From Anaspis maculata (lineage: Eukaryota > Arthropoda > Insecta > Coleoptera > Scraptiidae), in assembly GCA_949128115.1 (NCBI GenBank), contig OX421961.1, forward strand, positions 119,601,050 through 119,665,049: a stretch of 64,000 nt of DNA, written 5' to 3'. This document shows, piece after piece, positions 54,788 through 64,000 of the stretch. Under the pieces are notes generated by a model that ran no database searches, was not told where the DNA came from, and worked only from the letters and a program-made list of their open reading frames with translations. Position 1 is the stretch's first letter. Each line of letters starts with the position of its first letter. Made by a program: the position numbers and the translations under genes.

Positions 54788-57730
54788 CGAACAATACTAC
54801 ACTATACATCAACACAATTTGGTCAGGCTAGTTGCGGTGTATTTGAATTTCTAATACTACGGCATTCGGCTAGACCGTACAGCTGTTCTCCAAAACGTGA
54901 CCAATCAGTCACTAACTAATTTGAATTTGACGTCACCTGGCACTTGATCAGTGACCACCAAGATAGGCCTGACGCTTCTCTGACGAGAGGCTGATGTGGC
55001 TCTTGTCTCCCCAGCTGCTGCTGGCCACATGCAAACGGCAAGTGGGCTTGTGGCTGGGTATGAGGGGTAGGGAAAAGTAATTCGCACGCATCGCGACGTC
55101 CCCGGCGCCAAGACGTCGAACCACCGCGATTGCAGGACGCTGTTGTAGGAGGCTGGTCATGTGTCCGCACTTTGGAGTGGCGCCCTCATGATGGCAAGCG
55201 TGGGGGCGTTTGGCCAAAAATATTCTAGCATCAGGCCAAAATGACCAACACATTCATGTGTCCAAAACGGCCACTACTCGCGGTAGACGATCAAAAACGC
55301 CTCCCATCACAAACAAAAAATCTGCTAGCCGGCCGATTTTCGAAACGTTTAAACTCTGACGCGTTTCAAAAACGAACTCGCAACATTACTTGATTACTTT
55401 GTATTTGTCAGTGCAGAACAGTGTGCAGTGAGCAATTGGGAAAAATTATCAGAGACAAAAATGGTGAAGTTTTTATAGACCCAGAAAATCTCAGCAAGTT
55501 CCACTTGCAATGGTTTTGCTGGTAAAAGATGCACTTGTCCGTGACCGAGGTTCGATCAGTTGAAGTTGATCAAAAACCGCTGTTGCAGTCCGACGGTGGA
55601 TATCAATTGGAACTTGCTCGACTGGATCGACTGAAAACTTTTCATATTTCTCCCGTCGACCCCTGGCTCCGTTTCAGTTCAAAAAAGACCCAACCAAACC
55701 GCGTTCTTGCTCTCTTCGCACGGCTCGGAATTGATTTTCGCTTTGCATGAGCCTTGATGGACACCCAATTTCCGCGCGAGCGACAAATTGCCCTCGAGGA
55801 TTTACTTGCGATCCGGTCGCTGCAGGCTAGTTCCGCGCGTGTGTGTGTACGTATACCTATAGCCTCGTCGGTGTCAAATCGCCCCTTGCGTCCTGTAAAC
55901 CCGGCATTACCGATAATACAATGATGCCCAGCCGGGGCGGCGTTCCGGAAACAATTTGACAATTACCAGAAGCTGGGTGGCAGGAGCAGCAGCAGCGGCG
56001 GCAGTCATCCTCTCTGCGACCATCATCACCACGCGGCAAGCCCGGTGCCACAACTGCATCAGATGTATTTGTCAGCAGGGCAAACGCCGTGCGGATGATT
56101 TGTTCGGCGGCCACGCTGCAGGCGCTGATGCCGCCACCGCAGTTCGACCGCGGACGCAGCGGGCGAACCGAACCGGTGGCGGCATTTCGAGCCTACGAAG
56201 GGTGTGTATACACGCGGAGATGATGGCGGGTGGTCCTTTACGCCGCCCCAATTTGGGATTTTAAAAGCAAGCACCGACTGCACTTAACGCGATTAGCTAA
56301 GAGCCCGCGTCGGGGGGCGGAATCGAACATCACCAGCACACATCCACACACACACACAGACACCACCTCAGCGCGTCCGAGGAATGAAGAGTGCCCATGC
56401 ATAATTCAGGAAGGGATACCTGCACCCTGTTGCGTAACACCTGATGGGAATCGATTGCCGTTGACCTGTGTCTTGTGCGGATGGGAGTTTGATGAAGGAA
56501 CCGAGGGCGACCGGAATTGAAAGAAACTGGAGACTGGAGATGCGTGAGGTGTTGGGAACCAGAACTGTTTGCATTCCAAAACTAGGTCGCTTCGTTTTCC
56601 CAACATCGGCAGCAAAACGTGGCGTTTCGGACACAACGGACGTGCAATTGCTGCGGATTGTGAAGATGTACGCAGTTTTTGCTTACAATAGCTTGACGAC
56701 TAGTTGTTTTTGTTTTGGATCGAAAGCGTTTTCAAGCCACAGAAATATCAGCAACTTGAGGGGCTGGGAAGGAGCCAGTGAATGTCTTGTGTTTTTATGA
56801 ATTGTCCCTCAATTTGTCAAGTGGTGGGTGGCGCAAGGTTCCGAAGGAGGCGCTGTGGTGCAGAAAAAATGGGACTGACTTCCAACTCATTACTGCGAAC
56901 CGAATATTAAATAGAGCGAAACTTTTTTTATAGGCTATCGGTTTGTGATCCGTAATGATTTTGAACTTCTTGCCAGATAAATATGGACTAAATAACTTCA
57001 CACCAAGTTGGACGGCTAGTAGTTCTCCGTTTATTCATAAACGATTTCATCAGATTCAGTTAACGTCCTAGAGGCAAACCATCCGGTCTCAAAATTAACC
57101 CTGGAATCTGAACAACCGCGTTTCATCCGCAGAAGAATGATGCACTTGAAATAACCTATCGTACCCTGGTATATGTTCAGAATTTTACTAATGAAGATGA
57201 AGACGATCGAGACACATTTTTACCGTTCGCATGTTTCACATATAACACAACTGGTATTAGATATTCGTCACGTAGGTTACTCCACCAACACCTATCACGT
57301 TTATAAAAAAATATCAGAGAAAATGTACATTCATGATGACTAACTTAACGAAACATCGTAACATTCTTGCAGCAAGGGTACACATTTATGCCCTTACGTA
57401 TCTTGAGCACTGATGGTTTTCGGATTTACTTGGCGAGAATCTTATTCCAGTGCGCTATAAAAACTTATTACTACTCAACAATTGAAGTGGCCCACCCAAA
57501 AATTTTAATGAAGTTCAAAGTGCCCTAGCCCTAGCTCCCGAAGAAATAAGACTAATTCCATTTTTTTTTTCTCACATACCTGCGCTTTTTGTCTATTAGA
57601 GGATGGATACAGAATCAAGTTCAAATCTTCCGTGTTGGTTATACAGGGCATCGCGTAAAACCTTGCAAAAACTAAAAAGTTTGAGTAACTCCCAATTTGA
57701 AAAAATAAGTTATCGAATATTTTTAACTGG
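54788..57730. other. Low-copy DNA without a recognised gene
   Basis: It has the same character as the blocks at 2.3-4.4, 22.5-25 and 41.5-44 kb: GC-richer, no repeats, many medium frames on both strands with no recognisable domain (54905-56800). A short (CA)n run lies near 56340. From 56800 the sequence becomes AT-rich. A 68-codon minus-strand frame at 57001-56795 (KFKIITDHKPIAYK) has the TDHKP signature of retroelement RNase H, so a small gypsy fragment is probable there. Confidence 0.4.
56795..57001 (-). pseudogene. Small RNase H fragment of a gypsy-type element
   Basis: The minus strand reads LFSPYLSGKKFKIITDHKPI followed by AYKKSF. In gypsy RNase H domains the last catalytic aspartate lies in the TDHK-L motif, preceded by F--YL-G--F. 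Nothing else of a pol gene was recognised nearby, so this is an isolated remnant. Confidence 0.6.
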
Positions 57731-57732
57731 TC

Positions 57733-58710
57733 CAGGGAGGTTGGTACACCCATATTTCGAAACGGTATTTCAATTTTCCGATTATTTTCCCTCACTACAG
57801 GGTGATTGGAAAAAAACAACTTTTTGCTTTTTTAGTCATAGCTTTTTTTCTTATTGACCGATTTTTATAATCTGTAGCTCATGTTAAAGCTAAAGCTTCA
57901 GGGAACAAGAATATGTCTTTGAAATTGATGCAGAAGAAAACTTGAAATCAAGACTCTGCATCAAAAATGACGCAGATCTGAATAACCCCCCGAAATCAGA
58001 TCTGAAGATGGAACTGGTCGGAAATCAATTTGCTTCGAAGTGAACTATTCAAAATGATCATTATAAGATATACCTCTTCCTGTATGAAGGAAGATTTCTT
58101 GACGAGAGAATTAAATTATGGCTGCATGTTTTTAGGAGAAAATCAGTGTTCCTCGTACCTGAAAACCAATGTTACCTACGTTACGAATATCAAAGCCGGT
58201 AATTATTATTGTACCGAGAAAAATCCAACAATGTTTCTAAATTCAATTACAATTTTTGTTGTTCATAACGTAGTTTTCAGGTAAGAGGGACACTGATTTT
58301 TTTCAGAAAACATGCAGCCATAATTTAAGTCCCTCGTCAAGGAGTCTTCTTATATACACGAAGAGGTATATCTTGAAATGATCATTTTGTATGGTTGACT
58401 TCGAAGCAAATTGATTTCGGACGAGTTCCATCTCCAGATCTGATTTTGGGGATTATTCAGATCTGTGTCATTTTTGATGCCGAGTCTCGATTTCAAGTTT
58501 TCTTCTGCATCAATTTCAAAGACATATTCTTGTTTTCTGAAGCTGAAGCTTTAGCATGAGCTACAGATTATAAAAATCGGTCAACAAGGAAAAAAGCTAT
58601 GACCAAAAAACCAAGAAGCTGTTTTTCTCGTATCACCCTGTAGTGAAGAAAGATAATCGTAAAATTGAAAAATCGCTTCGAGATATGGGTTGTCGGCCAT
58701 CCTGGCCCTG
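57733..58710. repeat. Palindrome containing a CAGGGTGAT fold-back unit
   Basis: Inside, 57798-58640 is a fold-back unit with ends CAGGGTGAT next to TA on both sides, and arms sharing GATCATTNNAAGATATACCTC and CGAAGTGAACTATTCAAAAT-type blocks. The palindrome goes on beyond these ends for about 65 bp per side (TTTCAATTTTNCGATTAT-type and ACCCATATTTCG-type blocks). The centre is near 58225. It is non-coding. Confidence 0.8.
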
Positions 58711-58745
58711 CTGCGTTCGCCAAAGTCCAAGTCAACTCGATAGGA

Positions 58746-59640
58746 TTAAGATATTACGCATCTGTATTGATTAGATTTCAGGTCATCCCAAGAGAGTGAC
58801 TTTACTATCCTGACAACATTATTTACTTTCGAGTAAGGTACAGCACTCTCCGTAGACAGCACACAAGGCAAATGATCCAAGCACTGAACAAAATCATCCA
58901 CCTCTGAAATCACTGATCGACTGGACAAGAGGCAAACTTACCCAGACCAAATCGACTGCACTTTCTCCAGAGCCACTCACACATGTGAGCTGACCAGGCT
59001 TGTCCGAAACAGATCTGCCGTTCAACAGAATTAACCCACGATCTTCCGTTCCCTCGACCAGTAGGCAACCCCTTTGACTGATTACCTTATCCCGTGATAC
59101 TCTAATGTGATCAAAGTTTCCCATGAGCGTATCATCCTCGGGTTTAAAAGAATTTGATTCGCCCACCCTTGCGTTGAAATCGCCTCCCAGAACAAAGTCA
59201 TCTGCAGGAAATCTCATTATTGTTTCCCTTACAGAGTCCTCCACCATGCGCACACACTGCTTTGAGTCGAGGTCCGGCCTTGAATAAAATAAACCAATCA
59301 AAACAGCTCTCGTTTTTTTCCTCTTGATTCTAACAAAAAGCCAAAATGGAGTCTGCTGAACCAACTCGATGTTATTCACATTACACATATTTTTTGAAAT
59401 CAATACAATCAATCTCCGCTACCTCTACCCTTTTGTTTATTTTTTGTTGCTGCAGAATAAAAACATTGTATTGGTGAAAAAAGGAAGGAGGTTTATTCCA
59501 TACTGATATTAGAACACTGTCATTGAGACCTGTGACTTGAAATTGAGTAAGCTGGTCAATTTCCGCTGTTTCCAAATTAATTGAATTGTTAAATCCTCTG
59601 CAATTCCAGAAACATATTCGAGTAAAATTATCAGTATCGC
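58746..59640 (-). pseudogene. LINE endonuclease (APE-type)
   Basis: The nuclease of a non-LTR retrotransposon, which nicks the target. On the minus strand it starts near 59635 with ICFWNCRGFNN, the entry motif of the exonuclease-endonuclease-phosphatase fold. It has a break near 59400, then VLIGLFYSRPDLDSKQC, the catalytic VLGGDFNARVG (near 59180), LLNGRSVSDKPGQLTC and SAVDLVWVS. After a frameshift near 58925 it ends with CLDHLPCVL, the equivalent of the SDH-P motif. All nuclease motifs are present but in at least three frames. The reverse transcriptase that should follow is absent; the palindrome at 57733-58710 lies there instead. Confidence 0.83.
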
Positions 59641-59759
59641 TGGAAGTGGGTATCTCTTTTATTCGCTTATTGCGTGGTTTTCTTCTGGCCGCTCTCGATC
59701 GTTCTTTGCCTCCAGCCGATTAGTTATTGTATTCCAGTAAAACAGTTCTCCATCGATTT

Positions 59760-59990
59760 TCAGCTATTGATGAAAAATTTTTACGTTTTCACCCAGTGTT
59801 CTCTCTTCTCTTGCGATCTTCCTCAATTCCCACTGTATACATCTTTCCGCCGATGTCAAATCATTTTCGATATAGATTTTTGTGTTTCGCAGCCTGTTTT
59901 TATCCTTTATCACTGCCAGTTCATCTTCCCATGTTGCAACTTCAACCGATGTTAAGGCTAAAGGGGACGATAAAATAATGTGTTTCTGAG
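59760..59990 (-). pseudogene. LINE ORF1, C-terminal part
   Basis: The minus strand reads NRLRNTKIYIENDLTSAERC, then QWELRKIAREERTLGENVKI and, after a stop, KIDGELFYWN. This matches the C-terminal pattern of ORF1 proteins in insect LINEs with coiled-coil ORF1 (L-GT-I-I--D-T--E, then -LR-IA-E-R--G, then I-G--Y-W). ORF1 binds element RNA. An internal stop shows decay. Confidence 0.68.
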
Positions 59991-60848
59991 ACGCGAGATG
60001 GCGCGGAAACTATTAACATTCTCAAAATTCACTCAATAGACCGATTTTGAAAATTCAAACGTTATTATTTTTAGAATATATAATTATTTGATGCTGTAGT
60101 CAAAAATTTTGATTTTTGTATTTTTTGGAAAAATTTTTTTGATTTTCTCAAATTTTTAATTTTTTTTTGAAAATCCCAGGTAGTCATTTTATTCTGTGGT
60201 AAATATTGTATAATAACCTTTTTCCAAAATTCAAATATCAATAATAGTATTGACCGAGATCAATTTTGAATATTTCCCTTTGAAGTTCACCGCGTGCCGC
60301 TCACCTGCAAGCGCGAGCGGTTCCCGTCCGGTACCATCATACATTAATTATAGTCCGCAAGAAATAAGACCTCTGCCGATTTTTGTTGGAATCAAATTCT
60401 TGAAACATTCGAAAATTCAAAAAAAAGTTTACCCATACACCAACGGTACACCCTGGTGCAAGTACAACAACCTTATCTCAGCAGTCTGTCGCCCATTGGG
60501 AGCAGCCAATTTCAATCTTTGATTTCAATGAAAATTTAGAACAGGCATTGAACCCAGTAACTGGAAGCTATGGGAAGATAAAGAGTGGTCGATTCTAGCG
60601 TAAATATCCCATAGCGGCCTTACCGTTCAAGATAGAAAAAAAGAATAGTACTATTCTGTAAAAAATAACATTCCATAAACGCTTTGTTATGTAAAAATCC
60701 GTGTCGGTAATTGGCTGTTGCCTGAGTAATCACAACGTAACAGAGCCTTTATGGAACGTAATTTTCTAGAGAATCCCATAAGAAAAAAGTTATATGGTTT
60801 GATTAGAACTGAACTTAACGGAATAAAGTTGAACTATGAGGCCTGTTT

Positions 60849-61000
60849 GTGGACCCGACGACCCATGGATATCTTGCGGAATCGCCAGACGGGCTTCTTC
60901 CTCATCAGAATGGTACTATTATCAGGGTGAAATGTCCTATTGGATTTGAAAGTAATCAATTAAATTTATTATTAATGATTTTAGCTCTAAAATATGTACA
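60849..61000 (+). pseudogene. Possible YqaJ-type nuclease fragment
   Basis: The frame includes HGYLAESPDGLLPHQNGT, then IIRVKCPIGF. The YqaJ/lambda-exonuclease fold has a conserved SPDGL, a loop, then E-K-P, where aspartate, glutamate and lysine bind metal and substrate. Here the glutamate position is arginine, so catalysis would be lost. Only about 40 residues are convincing. Such domains occur in some insect transposon and viral proteins. Chance similarity cannot be excluded. Confidence 0.45.
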
Positions 61001-61114
61001 TATTGCCCGAAGTCGGCAAAACAAAAGACCATACAAGAAGCTATACAGACCAATCAAAAATTTTGTTTGGAGAAATTCTCAGCTTAAACGGACACACAAT
61101 CACTATTTTCAAGT

Positions 61115-61239
61115 ACGGTATGTTCATTAAAAACTTCAATAAAGGGAGACTGTGACTCAGGCCATTCGATCCGAAAACGGCCAGATTGTCATTGGTCCAC
61201 GGCCTCCCATTATTGAATTTTTTAATGAACATACTGTAC
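61115..61239. repeat. 36-bp-arm hairpin with ~50-bp loop
   Basis: GTACGGTATGTTCATTAAAA and the next 16 bases pair with the inverted block ending GAACATACTGTAC, with about three mismatches in 36. It lies inside the 2.6-kb insertion. Confidence 0.7.
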
Positions 61240-61559
61240 AAGGACATAGTGCACTGGCAAAATAAAAACAAAATTGACTTCCATATCAAAATTCTATTGC
61301 CTGAGATCATCGATCTGCGAGCTTGTAAGAGCATGCTCATTCGAGAAAGTTTGAATGCCATGACTTTTTTCTCATCAACGTTTCTTACTAGCCACTTTTC
61401 GACACTCAAACGCGTATCGTACTACGATACGTAATACGAATTTTATACGAAACAAGAGTGCATTCTAATGGAACGATTTCAACAAAAATCAAATGAGCTG
61501 AGGTCATTCATGAAGATAACCACACAGACAGCCAGGCACACAAACAAACAGACAGATAT

Positions 61560-61645
61560 CCACACAGGAGTCAAACGGACGGACGGACAGACAGACAGAC
61601 AGACAGACATACTTCAGACGGAGTAGTAGTAGTAGTAGTAGTAGT
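61560..61645. repeat. Microsatellites (GACG/GACA)n and (GTA)n
   Basis: GGACGGACGGACAGACAGAC continues as GACA repeats to about 61606, followed shortly by seven to eight GTA units ending near 61644. Confidence 0.9.
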
Positions 61646-61716
61646 TCTTTGCAGTTTTGTTATTGCTCCCAGTGTATATAGTTTTAAATACATTTGTGCA
61701 CTTGCAGTCTATTGTT

Positions 61717-62065
61717 TTGCAATGGAGTATCAATACTTTTGGAAAAGGAAAAATATTTTTTTGTCGATGGAATTAGAAACTATATTGAAAAATAGCTGAC
61801 CCGTATTTTTTTATTCAGCCAAAAATCGTATCGTTTTGGGCGCAATAAATAAATAACATCAACTAGTTCTGACGTCACAGCGGGTCACCGCCTATACCGC
61901 CTGTGTAAATGACGTCAGAAATAGGCAGAATATAGGAGTTTCGTTTATTTATTGCGCCCAAAACGATACGATTTTTGACTGAATAAAAAAACACGGGTCA
62001 ATTATTTTTCAATGTAGTTTTCATTTCAATCAAAAATTTTTTTTAGTATAATACTCCATTGCAAT
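61717..62065. repeat. 350-bp palindromic MITE
   Basis: The outer ends TTGCAATGGAGTAT and ATACTCCATTGCAA are inverted. Further inside, ATTTATTGCGCCCAAAACGA and TCGTTTTGGGCGCAATAAAT pair perfectly. The centre is near 61893 with a GTGACGTCA/TGACGTCAC pair about 25 bp from it. It is non-coding. Confidence 0.85.
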
Positions 62066-62641
62066 ATGATTTTACAATGTTTGTCTTTTCATAATTGGAT
62101 ATAAGTATCTTGGAGTATCAGTAGATTCTAGATCTAGATAGTGTGATCTCGTGAGATAAATGATCAACTTGAAAAAAAATATTACAATTTCAGAAATCGT
62201 AGCAACGAAATATATCGGCGTAATACCACGATGTCACAAATCTTCACTACTGCTCTATTTACATCGCCAATTTCTCAGAAAACATCATAACACCATGTGT
62301 GCAGAAAGTGATCACTACCTTTATCGTGAATGACTCATCGCGGAGAACAGCTGCAGCGGGCGGCAAATATCAAAGAGAGATTTTCAAAATGTGTTTCGGA
62401 GGGCACTATGTGTCCTACAAAAATTCTAAAAACGGAATTATGTTTGATATTTTTAGTACTTCAAAATGACTACCTGCAATTTTTGAAAAAAATCAAAATT
62501 AATTTGTGAAATTGAAAAAAAAAATTGAAATTTTTTTTTGGAATTTTCTTTTTGATTAGTGCATCAAATAGAATTGAAATCTCAGTATAACCCTTTTTTC
62601 AGATCTGAAATTGTACTAATGGTTTTCTCAAAAACATTTTA

Positions 62642-63211
62642 TTACTTTTGATGTATTTTCTCTCTGTCGCACACTTGGTACTCAATTTCAGTCCCCTTCA
62701 GCCTTAAATCTCTCTTAATTTCCCTGATCGAGATTATCTTGACACGGATCTTCAGCTCGTTGCTAAGAAAGCTGTTAGTGAGCTCCACTCCTCTTCCAGA
62801 CGGGCTATTTTCATGTTCTGGAATGTTTCCTTTGATGATGGCCTTGTTTCTTCTAGTCATTCTGTCTTGAGCCTCCATTCTAGTTTCCAGGTATGTGATT
62901 CTCTCTTCTAGTCTATTCTTTTCATCTTTCCACTCCATTAAAAACCGTCAAAAACCCTTTCTCACTTTGTCATTATATCTTCTGACCTCCTTCATCTCTG
63001 CTAAGAGACTATCCATCTTCTTTTCCATACGCTCAATAACCTTCTCCATTTCGGGCTTCTCTTCGCTTGGTCGGTGGTCCTCTTCGCACACGGTCTTATC
63101 ACTCCTATTCAGCTTATTCTTCCGCAGGGCACCTTCTGTGGGGCTGATTATTGTGCTCTCTTGTTCTCGCTTTCGCTTGCTTGCTTCTTTTGTTTCCTTG
63201 GGCGTCGACAT
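62642..63211 (-). pseudogene. LINE ORF1, N-terminal part (coiled coil)
   Basis: The minus strand starts with MSTPKETKEASKRKREQEST at 63211, a basic N terminus. It continues through MEKVIERMEKKMDSLLAEMK, a heptad coiled-coil stretch. A frame change near 62945 leads to WKDEKNRLEERITYLETRME, more coiled coil, and then RRNKAIIKGNIPE with a region resembling the RNA-binding middle domain (IKIISIREIK type). The coiled coil is typical of LINE ORF1 proteins that trimerise and coat element RNA. The frameshift marks a dead copy. The C-terminal domain is separated by the 2.6-kb insertion. Confidence 0.75.
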
Positions 63212-63416
63212 AAATAAACTTCTACTGCTGCTTTTTCTTCGGAACTGCTCGAAACATGTTTCTGCACAGATATCATTAGAAGCAGTGTATGTACTTTTTA
63301 TCAGTAGGCAGCAATATTATTGTTATGATGCGGACAGCCCAATGCATGCGTACTGGTCGAGCGCTGAACTCGAAGTCCTATTGGTATGCTGTGGTGTTCC
63401 CCCTTTGTCTTGTTAG

Positions 63417-64000
63417 TACGTTGGTACCTGAAGTAGGTACTGTCGTTGACGTTCGTAGCGTTTGCCGATGGGAGAGGGAGATGGCGCTAGGCGAGCCGGC
63501 CGGGCGGCAGCCGCGGGCAGACGGAGAGAAGAGGATCAGCTGTGGTGGTGAAGAACACGTGATTTTCAGTGCATCAAGAGTGCGTGGTTTTTACAACTCT
63601 AAGGTCGGTCTTTCTTTAATTATTGTATCGTAATTTTGGCTTCCATCCACTCACCAAATCATGCATTTCGATACCTATTTTGTTCGCGAAATTATTGTAA
63701 ATAACACGAAATGCTTTGTCCTCTTTGTTCTCCACGGGATTGCATAACCCGCAGTTTTTCCCCTTTGAAATCAAGGTGCTTCGCACAGCTTTGAATTTTG
63801 TGTAATTTATCTACTCCCAAATGATCTCAATGTTGACGGCAACAGCCGTAAATCTAGTGGGTGTGCTTTTTGTGCACTCATGACGTGACCTCAAGGCCGC
63901 GCTATCGCGCGTACTTCGAGGTTTCATCAATTGTTTCTTTCCACAAGTTACGTCACAAACAGTAAGACGACAAAAAGAAACTCCACTACGCCTAAATCAG
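63417..64000 (-). repeat. 580-bp repeat, copy 2 (inverted relative to 15312-15892)
   Basis: The reverse complement of this block aligns with 15312-15892 throughout, including GTGACCTCAAGGCCGCGCTA and the short open frame (minus strand, about 63790-63600). Its inner boundary GTACGTTGGTACCTGAAGTA lies next to the LINE 5' region. It runs off the end of the window, so the element's other end is unseen. It could be the LINE 5' untranslated region or a separate element. Confidence 0.8.

Larger units (their letters stand above)
59995..62640. mobile_element. 2.6-kb insertion with long degenerate inverted ends
   Basis: Bases 60055-60215 and 62455-62595 are imperfect inverted copies, best seen in TTTTGAAAATCCCAGGTAGT against its counterpart near 62480, and in an ATTTGATGC block. 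The block separates two halves of a LINE ORF1. It contains a YqaJ-like fragment, a short hairpin, a separate 350-bp palindrome and microsatellites. The class is unknown; the exact ends are uncertain by about 20 bp. Confidence 0.6.
58746..63415 (-). mobile_element. LINE (ORF1 and endonuclease), 3' part missing, split by an insertion
   Basis: The minus-strand order is ORF1 N-terminal part (63211-62642), a foreign block (59995-62640), ORF1 C-terminal part (about 59990-59760), then the endonuclease. The split is inferred because ORF1 ends abruptly at 62640 and its characteristic C-terminal domain resumes at about 59990. The clade is not determined. The 5' end is near 63415, where the repeat shared with 15.3 kb begins. 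Confidence 0.72.

Noticed and set aside
55856..56283. Overlapping alanine/arginine-rich frames on both strands
   Set aside because: GC-rich DNA lacks stop codons by chance; frames overlap on both strands and none resembles a known protein.
62895..63416. 173-codon plus-strand frame
   Set aside because: It is antisense to the coiled-coil ORF1 of the LINE; the serine/leucine-rich translation is the usual shadow of a lysine/glutamate-rich protein.

Overview
The window looks like repeat-dense intergenic or intronic DNA from an arthropod, most likely an insect. The evidence is the set of eukaryotic mobile elements (Ty3/gypsy, non-LTR LINE, Penelope-like, hAT, piggyBac and tyrosine-recombinase elements), the AT-rich background and the lack of operons or bacterial signals. 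The species cannot be fixed from the sequence. I found no convincing host protein gene, tRNA or rRNA. Nearly every recognisable coding stretch belongs to a mobile element, and nearly all are broken. The Penelope-like reading frame is the only long open one.

Layout. 1-4.4 kb: a short tandem duplication, a 0.9-kb terminal-inverted-repeat (TIR) element at a TA site, then GC-richer low-copy DNA. 4.7-6.2 kb: a small hairpin element and a 1-kb fold-back element. 6.3-7.3 kb: a tyrosine-recombinase relic. 8.6-11 kb: low-copy DNA. 11-12 kb: a second member of the same fold-back family. 12.7-16.8 kb: a hAT-type transposase gene on the minus strand, split by a fold-back element that is itself split by a 2-kb insertion. 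17.2-22.5 kb: two TAAATG minisatellites with related end modules in opposite orientation, enclosing another fold-back element and a TIR element with a MITE inside it. 22.5-25 kb: low-copy DNA.

25-30 kb: a 5'-truncated Penelope-like element (reverse transcriptase plus GIY-YIG nuclease), then a 1.6-kb palindrome containing a 1.2-kb palindromic insert with a 14-bp target duplication. Both arms of that insert carry a hammerhead-ribozyme-like core. 30-37 kb: an old gypsy relic (copy A, minus strand) interrupted by a LINE 3' fragment, a 3.4-kb TIR element filled with a ~40-bp minisatellite, and a MITE. 37-38.7 kb: a fold-back element. 39-41.5 kb: a second copy (B) of the same gypsy relic. 41.5-44 kb: low-copy DNA. 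44-45 kb: a TIR element. 45.6-54.8 kb: a gypsy element with two 233-bp LTRs and a 4-bp target duplication; its 3' part holds a fold-back element that in turn holds a piggyBac-like and a hAT-like element. 54.8-57.7 kb: low-copy DNA. 57.7-58.7 kb: a palindrome. 58.7-63.4 kb: a minus-strand LINE (ORF1 and endonuclease) split by a 2.6-kb insertion with a possible YqaJ-nuclease fragment. 63.4-64 kb: an inverted copy of sequence also present at 15.3-15.9 kb.

The elements do not work together as a pathway; the picture is repeated nested insertion. The recurring theme is long near-perfect palindromes. Six share CAGGGTG ends next to TA, and any read-through transcript of them would fold into long double-stranded RNA. 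All identifications come from reading the sequence by eye; no searches were run.
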